Positions 1-11,410 of a DNA stretch of 64,000 nt are shown piece by piece. The DNA comes from Breviolum minutum Mf 1.05b.01 (Eukaryota > Sar > Dinophyceae > Suessiales > Symbiodiniaceae). Each line of letters starts with the position of its first letter. The stretch's first letter is position 1. The DNA lies in NCBI GenBank assembly GCA_000507305.1, contig DF240039.1, positions 78,424 to 142,423 on the forward strand. The letters are read 5' to 3'. The notes under the pieces were generated by a model. The model had not been told where the DNA came from. It searched no databases and saw only the letters and a program-made list of their open reading frames with translations. A program made the position numbers and the translations under genes.

Positions 1-392
1 CTGAAAACATCTTAAAACAACACATTCAAACTAACCCACTTGACAGAACTCATTGTCCACTGTCTTGCTGAGCAACATGCGAATCCATGCTGCTGATTGA
101 TGACTGTTCGTGCAACGCTATTCTGCTTCAGCACGCCACTGTCCAAAAGATTCAGGGCTTCCTCAAATCTTGGACAAGGATGCAATCCACATGGCCAAAG
201 CCATGCTGCTGGGACAAAACAGCACTTCGATTGAAAGAGAAACATATGCGAATCGTTATTCATGAAGAGGCATGTTGCGATCATCTGCCAACAATTAATG
301 AATAAATTTCACTATACAATTAGACTGCAACAACCTGTCTGTAAAGTTGCCGACTTCAAACGAACATAACAAACAGTGCCCAAATGCTCAAA

Positions 393-1609
393 TCACAAGA
401 ATGTTAAGTCTGAAGTTAGTTTAGTGTCCCTTGGATCAGCAAAAGTGGCATTCCGAAGGTCCACTGACACAAATTCCTGCGTGGCCATCTTCACCACATC
501 CTCTTCAAAGCTGAGAGATGGATTTTCTCTCAACATCAGATGCCGAACATTACGAGGTAAAGCTTCCACTTTGGTGACATTGTTGGAAGATAAATCCAAC
601 AACTGCAGGACTCGGCCCAAAGGAAAGGCTCTCATCACTGGCAATTTCCCTGTCAAGCTGCAGGCCGCAGCTCCAAAGGCTCGCAGCATTGAGCATCCGA
701 AGAAGGGTTTGAACAGCTTCCGCACTGTGATGTTCAATGAGTTTCCGGTGATGTTGAACGACGTCAAGGCCGGAAAGGGACAAATCCACTCATGGGTGCT
801 TTCATTGTGTGGCTCGAAGTCCTCAAAGAAGCCATCCATAATGCGAACATTCGTCCATGCCAACTCCAAAGTCCAGAGATTTTTGCAGCAATCTTTGAAG
901 TCTTCCGTTGGATGACCGCTGACTTTGGTGCCCGAAAGGCCCAGGCGTTCGATTTTTCCCAGTGTAACATGGCGGACAGATCGCCGGAGACTTTGGTGTT
1001 GGACAGCTGCAAATTCTCCAACTTTGTGAGATTTGCAAGCGAAGCCAAATCTCCATGAACCCTTGTCTCTGCCAGGTCCAAAATCCACAAACCCTTGGCA
1101 TTTTTCAGAGCCACAACATCTCCGTGGACCTTTGTCTCTGTCAGATGCAGGCGCCGCAAATCTTTGGCATTGGACAGAGCCACAACATCTCCGTAGACCT
1201 GTGTTCCTCGTAGGTAGAGGCGCTCCAACTTCGTGGCTTTCGCCAAACTCTGCAAGTCTCCCGAAATTCGGGTGTTGTCCAGGTCAAGATCTCTCAACAG
1301 GGTGTTCTGCTTGAGGACGTGCAGGTCGCCCGTGATGTTGTTGTCACGCAGGTCGAGCTTTTCCAAGGCACGGAGCTCACTGAACTCCTTGGCCAAGGAA
1401 CCGTGGAGATCATGGCGGAAGATTCCGAAGTTGATCCTTGTGACGTCGCATCCCTTCCTGGGCAAAAAAGGATGGCTCGAAGCGACGCACAACACATATT
1501 TGTCAAATCGCAGAATTTGTGGCATTGTCGGTCGTTGTGGGAAATTTTCAAGGGGCTGACCACTTAGTTCTCCTATTTGTGGTTCAACACCGAAAAAACT
1601 CCATTTCAC
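393..1609 (-). CDS. leucine-rich-repeat protein, frameshifted
   Basis: The minus strand encodes about eight leucine-rich repeats with a 23-24 residue period and a recurring core of L-x-x-L-x-L-x-x-T-x-V-x-G-D-L. Examples are LERLYLRGTQVYGD and LENLQLSNTKVSGD. Such repeats form curved solenoids used for protein binding; the partner cannot be read from sequence. The repeat train runs in one frame from 1609 to about 962, then continues in another frame (IERLGLSGTKVSG onward) to a stop at 393-395. The spacing between the repeats on either side is right if exactly one base is missing near 951-962, next to a run of five A on the minus strand. So this is a one-base deletion in a decaying gene or a sequencing error. 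No signal peptide or kinase is visible, and the true 5' end may lie upstream behind an intron. Confidence 0.75.
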
Positions 1610-2222
1610 AAGCTTGAGGAGTGCTACACTGCAAAGAAGGGTCCTCGATGGTGTGCAGGTAGATTTATTATGAAAGTACTCAAAGCTAAAGTGCTATAAC
1701 ATTTCCAGCTGCTTCTAAAAAGTCTTGCTGTCACTTTTTTGCTTTCTGGGTGCACGCAACCGCGATGCGATGTGAGCCACCATGTGACCACTGCTTCGCT
1801 TCAGCACGTTCCATCCGGTTCTGTTGATCTTCTGATCTTTTGGTCTCAAGCTGTCGCAATTTGCGCAGTTTTACGGGACACCGGGTACAAATGCGTTTTT
1901 CATCATTTTGTTTGGGCCTTTCGCACTCAACCTGTTCTCTATTCGAACAAGAGCCAAGAAGAAAACCTTTTTGCACGGGTTCGTTCCTCCCCAAAATTTA
2001 CATAAATTTACAATAAGCTAAAAGCCCTAAAAGCCATTTGCCCACGAGGCAACATGGGTTTGTGCCACCAATATGACTGACAAAGTGGGTATGCCATATG
2101 CCATTGTTGCCCTTTTGATCCTCCTTGATACTTTTTAGGTTTTGCCATGGGAAATGCAGAAGATGCATTGAAATAGAATATGTCGAACTTCACCGATGAC
2201 GTTTGATGTTGGTCTGAAAATG
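1610..2222. other. no recognisable gene
   Basis: Short open frames occur on both strands, including a charged minus-strand stretch at 1731-1994. Nothing matches a family I know and no convincing splice-bounded exon stands out. Confidence 0.4.
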
Positions 2223-2381
2223 GCACTTCTGCAAAAAAAACGTTTCTGAGCCAAGCATCCATTTCACTCCATCAGGATTTCGCACATTCCACAGATCGTC
2301 ATCGGGAACTCCAAGACTTGTCAAAACCGTCCGGAGAGTTTCTTCCTGCTGAGAACACGGTGAATCGTCAGCTTCATCCAA
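2223..2381 (-). CDS. candidate internal exon, unidentified
   Basis: The minus-strand frame reads an acidic start (DEADDSPCSQQEE), then LRTVLTSLGVPDDDLWNVRNP, with protein-like composition. It is preceded by CTTGAG|GAA, a plausible acceptor. There is no family match. The downstream end is uncertain because a T-run followed by GCAG lies near 2223-2235. Confidence 0.3.
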
Positions 2382-4445
2382 AATTCCTCAAGACGCCCAT
2401 GTTGTGGCATGTTGTGGCATTTGCGAAGCACAAATTCCCCTGAAATATTTGTCTTGCTGTTCTAAAGAATTGGATAAAGCTACCTTCTTGACGACTAAAT
2501 TCCGGAAGTTCTGAACTGATCGGGATCAAAAACTTGCAAACCTCCGACGGGAATCAGATTCCAATTTCCTTTCTCATAATTTGATTGCACGTGCGCATGG
2601 GCCAACTCGAGTGTAATGTACAAACTACCACACACAGACACGGACAGCATGTCCAACCTCTCACTTTAGCTCTGGATGCTACCGTGCCACGGGATCTCTC
2701 TGTGCCCTCAATGCTTCGTTCGAGCGTTGCCAACCCCGCGTGACGAGACAGCCTCTCTGCAAACAGACCTCAAGTGTTCAAAATGTTCCACCTTTCAAGC
2801 ATCCAAAGAGGAGTTGTATTGAGGTATATCCCCCACTACGCCCGTCGTCCATTGAATTTTAAGAGCTGGTCTGGTAAGATTTGAAGCCACCTACCTGAAT
2901 GAATTTGTTTTTCTAAATGAATGGCATATGGTCGATGCTTATCATGGAAACAGCAATCTCGCTCAAGAACAGCAGTGATACAGAGGCCCGATCCTTTCAA
3001 AACAGCGAACTTGCTTTTCATCTTTGGCTTGTTATCACTTCCCTCCTGTGAAAATTGTCGGAAAAAAGAGTCCATTTCGCCCCAAACCAATGTTGTCTAG
3101 AGGCTTGTGCTGCAAAGCAAGGAAAGCAACAAACTCAAACTCCATCGCATCTTGAGAGAAATCTGCGAACTGCTAGGACTGCTAGGACTTTTCTGGCGGG
3201 TCCCACCTTCGAGCCACAAAATCCGCGCAACAATATCTCACACACTGGAGTGGCATAGGGGCTAATGTGATTTGAGAATTCCCAAGTGTTGCTGTGAGTT
3301 GTTCATCAAAATTTGGCCCAATTTTCCAGTTGCAAGAAATCATCCAAAAACTCCTATGCGTTTGCGCTCCCTCGTGGTTAGAAACCCTCAAATTCTTGCG
3401 CCTTCCTGGGCAACATCCAGGTTGACCAAGAATTGAGTGGGTAAGAAAAGTCCAAACAGAAAGAGAAAGGACACGACTTGGGGGACTTGAATGGTTGAAG
3501 AGTGAAGAAATTTTGATGATATTGATATTGTGTTGAGATTTGAATCCGAGCGTCAAGGCCTGGGTGAGTTGAGATGGTTTGATTCAATTTTTTTGTTTCG
3601 ATGAGCAATTGTATTTTTCATCAAAAGAACTTGGATTCTCAAAGCCAAGTGTGACAAGATCTTCGAAGAACGTGGGAACAGGATCCAGGTCGGCAGGTCG
3701 GCAGGTTGGACAGTGAATCGTGGTTCAGAATTTTGCATAGTTTTGCTACACGCATGGATCGGATCAACCGCAGAAAGCCTTCAATTTCAGGTGAAAAGAT
3801 TCGCACCCCACCGCTTTCTTACCATGTTCTCAACACATCTCAACACGGATGTGCACCCACTGTTTAAAAAAACCTTTCTCAGGTATGAAATCCCCAAGCA
3901 CCGAAACCACTTGGCTGCAACGACCATTTCCAAGTTGGGAGATTCAAGGCTCTTGGATTAGGTTGGCCCACCATTTTGCGACGCATTTCAGACTTACTTG
4001 CACGCGGCAAGAAATCAATGTGAGACCCTGAGAACTCAACATGGAGATTTGTACCTAGCTACGATGCAGGCGCTTTTTCACCGCATCACCTATGTGTGCC
4101 AATCTCCTATCAGCAACGGCCAAAGGTTATAGAGATTTCAAGTCGAAGGTTAGCCAACGACTTTAAAAATTCACGATTTCTTGCATCGCGCAAGGCTCAG
4201 CAGAATATCAACCTGAGTTTCACGCCATGGCTTGGCAATCCCAAGGAGCCATTCTGATCCCAATTCTTTGTTGTTTTTGCCAGGCTGCATTATCAAATGG
4301 AACCAACCTAGTAGAAATGCCTCCGCGCCAGAGGCCACTGCAATCTTGGGCCTGTGGCAGAAACAGCATAGTGCCGCTGTCTTGAAAGAGCACAACAAGT
4401 TCTACCTCTTCTTCACCTCTCTATCACCTCTCTATCACCTCTTAG
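2382..4445. other. mostly unassigned sequence
   Basis: The minus frame 2836-3090 contains a stretch around LERDCCFHDKHRPYAIHLEK that could be an exon. The rest shows only short, low-quality frames. No repeat or RNA gene was recognised. Confidence 0.3.
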
Positions 4446-4446
4446 A

Positions 4447-5553
4447 CCGTCCAGTTTGAGGCAAAGCAACCTCTGCACCTGGCTCAGCATTTTGAAAATA
4501 TCCTACGTCGTACGTGTTTTGTTGTTTCTGTAGCTTCCCTTCCAATCTTCGTTTCATGCCCTTTGACATCGCCTTTGGCTGGTCGAAATACGAAAGTCCG
4601 GCCAGCTGATGTTGCTGGTCGTCGATGCCTCTCAAGGGAATCCAAGGCGTGGAGTGTGGAGGTATTGTTTGATGTAATCCATTCTTTAAAATGAGAACAT
4701 TATACAATATTATAGATATTACGTCTACATATATTACATATTATACATTCCTGCTCTTCCGAGTCATCCGTTGTGTCATCATTATCATCTCTTCCAAAAT
4801 TCTTCTCAACTGATGCCTCTGTCACAGGCTCCAAGCGCAAAAGCTCCACCACAATATCAGCAGCCGACTGGCCAGAACTGTTCATAAGCTTGTCTGTTTT
4901 CACAGGGAGGAAGCATGCAGGTAAAAATCAAACAATCCTAAAAGACATAGAAATACCGAATGAAAAAACCAACAGCAGACATTTCTAAAGTTTCGACACT
5001 GTTCACCTCACCGTGCTTCACCGTGCTTCTGAACTTGACTTGTTTGATCCTATTTTCGGGCCTCCACGTCACACAAGCCACAGCTCTGACGACATACTGT
5101 GCCTGCAGTAGACTTGGTTTCGTTTCAAGAAAAATCAAAACAAGAAAGAGATGCATTCATGAAGATAATGAATTAGTCAACTAATATGATTAATGAGGGT
5201 CTAAAGGCAAGCAAACATATGTTTTTCCATGTCGGATAATCTTGTAGGTTGATATCATTGCAATGCCAAAATGATCTGCAACTTGGAAGCGCATAGTTAC
5301 ACTGGGAATAGAATACAAAAGTTCTTGACAAACTCAGCCAAGAAACTCACTGCAAAACGCCTGGTGAACGTACGGGACAATCACTTTCCATGTTTGAAGG
5401 AAATCAATGGAAATCATACAGTTCAGCTCAGTATCTTCAGCTAATCTGCGGATATTTGTGTCTTTTTGTCCAAGGCTATGGCCTGCTACCTGCAGTAGCA
5501 GTTTTGCTGCAGGAATCCGTGAGGGTTGCACAGTCACAAAGACCATCACCTCC
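4447..5553 (-). CDS. cluster of candidate exons, unidentified gene
   Basis: Four minus-strand blocks look coding. Block 5335-5553 includes RTWEVMVFVTVQPSRIPAAK and LNCMISIDFLQTWKVIVPYV. Block 4965-5110 includes AQYVVRAVACVTWRPENR. Block 4745-4903 is an amphipathic stretch, SAADIVVELLRLEPVTEASV, followed by an acidic tail. Block 4447-4655 includes AMSKGMKRRLEGKLQKQQ. They lie in order downstream of the DUF305 exons on the same strand, so they could be the 3' part of that gene or a separate gene. I do not recognise the family. Confidence 0.35.
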
Positions 5554-6063
5554 CATGTCCTAAGAGCATCACAAGTGTTATAGTGTTTATATGCGTTTGT
5601 CTGGAGTTTCCAGATGCTCTTCAAAACCAAAAAGAGAAACTTGCTCGTTTTTTGATGCTAGAACTGCTGACTGCTCCTTGAAGCTGAAAAAATATGTGCT
5701 GGCAAGACGCATGACAAACATCGGTGATCGGCATCAGATCCTTGCAAATTGGCATGTTCAACTTCCTTTCCACGCAAACATGTTGGTTCTTGTCATGTGT
5801 GAATTCCATTCCTGAAAATTATGACTTCTGGTGTGTTTTCATTGTTCATCCTTCTTGATCCTTCGTGAAAAATCTGAGTCGAAGACTGCGCAATACGTCT
5901 GAGCAATGGCCGTGCTGCAACTGGCACCAACAGGTAAGGCCTGCAATCCACTTTTTTCAAAAAAAGTCCCTATATTCAACTATATTCACTATATGATTAG
6001 CTACTAGTTTGGGATAATACAACTGGAACCTCAAATCTCATAGATCGTAATACAACATGGTAC

Positions 6064-8122
6064 CAGTAGTCGAAAACCTTTCCATCCACCGAACTTGGCC
6101 TTGAAATTCAGCCACTCCTGAGAGAGTAGCTGTGACTTTTGCCCTGTGTGAATCCTACAGAAATTGATTCCATGACAATCTTCAACCAAAACATTCACAG
6201 CTCCTGCATCCATGACATTTCAGCTGTCTGGAGTCTGGTGATGTTCGTGCCTTAGTTTCCCCGATCGGGAATGGAACGGCTAACAAGGTTCATCAAAAAT
6301 CATGGAAACGAGTCGGCTCAAATGGCTGAGGCCAAGACAAAGGGAGAGAAGATACCTTCCATAACGATGCTTTTTGCAGAAACAACACGGATTTGGCGGG
6401 AACCGATCCCTATTGGAAGATCTGCCAAGTGTAAAACACAGCTCCAAATGGCGATTTTGAAACATACAGTATCAAAGAACGAAAAAAACGAATCTACCCA
6501 TGTACACATTCTGTCAAAATTCAGACTTTCAAAAATGACTGGAACTAACAACCCCAAAACAAGCACCGTGCAACCAAGGCTCGAGTCTGAGGTCGATGTT
6601 AGAAGAACTGCACACATGTCCACAGCCCCCTGACACAGCACGCTGCACGGCCGTGCACAGCAATTCTCCGTTGATGGACTGTTGGTGTGTTGGTGGTACA
6701 TGGGTACATGGTGTTACATCAACGTTGGTAGGCTGCAGTCACTTTGCCTGATGATGTGGAAGCATTGCTTGGATAAAGTCCTGGAAGACTGTCAGATTTG
6801 CAAATGTTCAAAATCATGGTGATCAATTCTGATCATTTCCGGAATTTGTTTGTTCTATGCTTTTCTCCCAAACAGGCTGCTACTGCAACCGTTGCAAGGT
6901 TACAACCTAGGAAGGTTTGTCAAGATCGGTACCTCCTCAACACGACAGGTGTAGTTGATCATCATTGCCTCCCATGCTCAGTGGACATGCCAAATACGGT
7001 CCCAACATTTCAGTGCCCAACATAAAACACTTATAAACACATACAGTAATGTGTGAAAAAAACACGTGGAATTACAGTGAACTCATCGAATCTGGCAGCA
7101 TCATTGAGCCCAAAAAAGAGTGGAACCATAGTCATCATCATTTGTCAGCATGTTTCGGCATGAAGTTTTCCATGTGTTTCCTGGGCAAAGTCATCTGTTC
7201 TCAATCTGGCCTTATGCATCTTGTTGTTTGCTGCCTCAAAAGCTTGTGCCGTCTCACATCCAAGATTGCAATCGCCATTGCACGCCTTGGCACCAGGTCA
7301 AACACCTTCACCGCACGGTTGGGAATATGAACTCGAAGACGCCAGGCCTTCTTTTCATTGAGATTCCGTTCCTGCAGCCACTGACGCATACCCCTCACCT
7401 GAGTCGATGCCAAAATCCCTGTTGTCAGAAAGATGTGAAGTTATTTCAAGCGAAATCTCCGAGAAAACGTGCCTCCCAGTTTTGGTCCAAGGCCACGTGG
7501 TTGCAAAAGTGGACTACTCCAACCTCTGTGGCGAAATTGGTACAAGTATAAGCAACAACTTATCAAATTTGTCAAGCGAGTAGGGAATGATGCAATCTAA
7601 CATAGATTTCTCAGTATCATCCAGAAGTGTTTTGGAAATCTTAGTCATTTGCCATTTTTGCCATTCACATGTCTGATCATTGGAAGATTTTTGCAAGAAA
7701 AATTGGAAGCTAAAAATGGTTTCCACCATGCTATGTCCTTTGCCTCCATCCAGGATTGCACTCCATCCACAGCGACACACATGTCCACTGCACCCTATGG
7801 GTCGAGAAACGAGGCAATTCGTGTCATCGCAATTGGAATTTCAGGAATCTGGGAAATCTGCAGATCTTTTGAGTAGATTGGAAAGCTTACAAAGATCCTG
7901 CCTGGTGATGAGGGATCATGCCGCGGACAAAGTCAACTGCAGGGTCACAAACATACCTGAAAGAGTCTTGGCAAATAAATTGCACAAACAGACTAGTCAC
8001 AGATTCACATGCATCCATGTTTGCGGGCAATGGCAGTTGATCCATGAGACAAGTTACTCGATGTTCATTCCTTGCTGCATGCGCAGCATGGAAGCTTCTT
8101 GTGCACGTCGAAAGGTACAGTC
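6064..8122 (-). CDS. multi-exon protein with repeated DUF305-type domains
   Basis: Two copies of the DUF305 signature can be spliced from short exons. Copy 1: exon 8058-8122 (ending MLRMQQGMNIE), exon 7902-7956 (YVCDPAVDFVRGMIPHHQ), exon starting at 7794 (GAVDMC), then exon 7306-7418 (ILASTQVRGMRQWLQER). Copy 2: exon 6933-6976 (WEAMMINYTCRVEE), exon 6748-6780 (DFIQAMLPHHQ), exon starting at 6629 (GAVDMC), then exon 6064-6117 (FQGQVRWMERF). The D-F-x-x-x-M-x-P-H-H-Q-G-A-x-x-M core and the later Q-x-x-x-M-x-x-W/F segment are what define DUF305, a His/Met-rich four-helix domain often tied to metal, especially copper, in bacteria. Introns seen are GT-AG and GC-AG with AG|G acceptors. Thr/Ser-rich segments upstream suggest a secreted or surface protein. 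The role here is inferred. Confidence 0.65.
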
Positions 8123-8334
8123 CTGAATCGCCCAAAATCAGCTGCAGATTAGTCGACTTGCTGCTGAAGACATCCTGACAACGAAAAACTTCTCCAAAGA
8201 AACGACAATGATCACGAAGCATTTGCCAAGCTGCTGCTGTTCCACAACCCATGCCAGCAATCTTGCCCAATGTTGTGACCTCAACAATGCAAATGGCTGA
8301 TCAAAGCGATAAGAGGCCATGATTTTGGAGCAGG

Positions 8335-9255
8335 GCCTGTGTAGTCGAGAGAGGCAACAAGGTTGAAGTTGTAGTCGTGGAGGTAGAAGTTGAAGTTGTG
8401 GTCGTTTGGCTACCTATGCTGCCTCAACCAAAAAAAACGTCACTCATCATAATGCACAAATGTTGTTTCATGTTGAAAAACTATGCCTCGCCTCGCCGGC
8501 CATATAAAAGATCAAAGTTCCAAAAACAGGATACGAGACTTCCCAAAATCGTCATGCAAGTTGCTGGATGCGGCAGTGGCAGTTGAGGAAGAAGTAGAGG
8601 TAGAAGTGTCGAAAACTTCGTTCGAACTGCAGGGCAGAACGGCACGCAAACATGGCGCCATATTTAGAGAATTTGAACAGGGATAACATTCTCAAAGCGT
8701 GGGTCGATGCTCAAACCATGAGGTGATGTCAGTATCTGTATAGCAAGCTTATGTCAACGTAACCTGTCGCAAGCTAAGTTTTCAATTTGGAATGCCACGA
8801 TGAGATGGAGTGGGCCTTGTTGTCGTTGCGGTCTCTGATCCTGGATCTTTTTCGTCAGCATTTTGTTTTTTTCCTAGAGTTACCTTGTGGTTATTAGATC
8901 GATATGATTATATATATATATATATAGAGAGAGATATGTGATATGATGTGATGTGATAACCTGTGGTCAATCTGGCCATGCAAAAAAGTGGCTGGTGAAA
9001 CAAACATCCATGCTGAATCTCCATCGTCCCAACTGCAATACTCACACTTGCTTCGAGTGCCGTCAAACTTCAGATCTCAACATTATGTTTGATTCAATAC
9101 AGGTTGCTGTAGGGCACATCTTAAGTTTCTTCTCAGTGGTCGGTTACAAAACTGTTTACATATTTTCTGCTGGTCTTGAGCGCCTGAAAGTGTCGTCGTG
9201 GAGGCTGCAGTGGTTGTTGTGGTTGTGGTTGTAGTTGTGGAAGTTGTTGTGCCTT
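8335..9255 (-). CDS. Thr/Ser-rich linker segments, probably 5' exons of the DUF305 gene
   Basis: Three minus-strand stretches read as low-complexity Thr/Ser linkers: about 8353-8405 (TTTTSTSTST), 8580-8640 (DTSTSTSSSTATAAS) and 9190-9250 (TTTSTTTTTTTTTTAAS followed by TLSGAQDQQ). On the plus strand they appear as GTTGAAGTTGTAGT-type repeats. Such linkers typically separate domains in extracellular proteins. They sit just upstream of the DUF305 exons on the same strand. Exon borders are not resolved, and non-coding simple repeats remain possible. Confidence 0.4.
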
Positions 9256-9552
9256 GGCCAAACACCGTAATGAGCTCCAAACAAACTTTCTCGTTTCAAG
9301 ATCCCTCCTCCAAGCATGACGCTACTGTCTAGCACCTGAATTATGAGATGTAATATGTATAAATGATACAACGACTATATTACGCTTGTACACTTGCGCT
9401 TGTACAATACCTCGTTCATTATGATGTCACATGGTACAGTCCGTATCTTTGTGCAATACACATATATACATGCTAATGTATATATTAGCATAAACATATT
9501 GTAATTGTTTGCTTGACTTCTGCATTTTGAAAAACATCTTCATGAACTCACG

Positions 9553-10504
9553 TTAAGTTCGAAGCTTTGAAGCGTGCAGTAGGACTCTCTTGAAGGCCTG
9601 CCTGGCTTCCAACATTTCCAACGATTCCATTCAGTTGAACTTCCCGTGTCTGGAAACGGAACCTGCACAGGGCTTCACCAAAGGAAGGCCTTCCCTGGCG
9701 CAGAGTCCCAAAAGCGTTTTGTCCAACTGAACTTTCAATACATAGCGTTGTGATGCGTTGTGCTATTCCCAAACTGGATCTGCTCTGTGCCCTTCCTCTA
9801 GTGACTCAAGGATGCTAAAGATACCTAAAATCTAAAGATTGGAACCGATTTAAGGTGGTTGACCTGTATTGATATGATATCGTTTGATATCACATTCTGA
9901 AATATGACACACTCTCAACCCTCTCGGACGGTGGCTCACCCTGCAGGTGTCCAGAGCTCCCAGAAGTCTGCTTGCCCCGAGAAAGCATCCCCAGGCCTGC
10001 AACGTTTCATCATACTCAACATACAACATCCTTTTTTCGATCAACTGCCAGGTTGCATCGATGTTTCATTCCACAGCGCCTGCTGGGATCAATGCGACCA
10101 CAATCCTCACAGGAAGCCTTGGGAATTCGCCTGCTTCCAATCAGGTCCTGGTGGTAAAAGCAACGCACCAAGTGTATTGTTTCAGCTGGGTTAGATGAAA
10201 CGCAGCACAGTGTGCACACTTGAATTTCATGCTATGACTGTACGTATATCAGTTTAGAAAAAAACAACAATATGATTACGATAATATCCTGATATCATGA
10301 CTCAGACGCTTTGCACTGACATCACTCCACCGCCTCCGTTTCAGGTCCCGCGGCTCCAAGCATCACCTTCACTTCGACCACATGACCGGACGAAACGGGT
10401 TCCGCTGCGACACCGAGGCGGTCTGAGTTTGAAGACCCAAAACTTCCCCGTTTGAAGACCACGAAGCCAAAACGCAACAAGTCCAGCAGACATGACTTCC
10501 ACAT
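9553..10504 (-). CDS. candidate exons, unidentified
   Basis: Three minus-strand blocks have protein-like composition. 10325-10500 includes FGFVVFKRGSFGSSNSDRLG and ends near GPETEAVE. About 9905-9995 includes LGMLSRGKQTSGSSGH and QGEPPSERVESVSY after a TTGCAG|GC acceptor. 9553-9745 includes REVQLNGIVGNVGSQAGLQ. They may belong to the same long minus-strand transcript as the DUF305 exons, but no domain is recognised. Confidence 0.3.
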
Positions 10505-10509
10505 GCCTT

Positions 10510-11405
10510 GGAGATTTTGTTTAAAGAAAACACAACCTGCAAGGACGGTTCAAAGACTGAGGAACACGTCATGTAGTTGATAAGTCTCCCAAGCATAGAA
10601 TTTTACAAAAAGTCGCATCTGCGACTCTAAGAAACCTGACCGGTCCAAGAGCACTGAGCTATAGACCTCAAGTTCTTCCAGGGAGCGTTCACTTTCAACA
10701 CATCTTTTCCACTTCCAACAAATCCGATCTGTGAAGATCTGAAGATATTTGAAGATAAGGAACAGGTGATTGCACTAAAATTGACTTTTTCGGGCTAAGT
10801 TCTTGACCCCCCAGGAACCAAAGTTATCAAAGTAGCCACACAGGCCCTGAGATACCTTGACATTCAACCTGGCATGGCGTGGCACCACGGCAATGGCAAT
10901 TTGACCGCTGTGAACCGAAATATCCGAGGTCAAAACCCTGTCTCTGCATGTCGACAGGTGGAGGCATCATCAGTAGATTGCAGGAGGACACCATGATTAC
11001 CTACCCATAGCCACTGATCACCGCCCATAACTGGGGGAACACAATAGAAGGGAAATGGTAAAGATATCTTCATCTTTCATTTTCTAACGTTTCTCCGAAA
11101 ACGACTTATGAAAGCTTCACAGCCAATCCTTTCACAATGTCAAGACATCTAGCACACTACAGTTAGCCTTAGAGCAAATGTTGTTTGCATTTCCTGTGAA
11201 TCAATTCACATAGAAAGGCCTGCCACTGCCGGAACATCAATTTCGAGAGAAGACAGATCCAGAATTGGCAGATCTGGTGCCAACACCAGCCTTGCAATGT
11301 GAGTGGTGGAACTTCAACATGATCAAGCTACTTGTCTTAATAGGCTTCATGCTTCATCCATTCATCCAGCTGTTCAGCAGTGTTCAGCAGTTCGATTCCG
11401 TGAAA
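10510..11405. other. no recognisable gene
   Basis: No long frame, known motif or repeat was seen here on either strand. Confidence 0.4.
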
Positions 11406-11410
11406 GGTCA

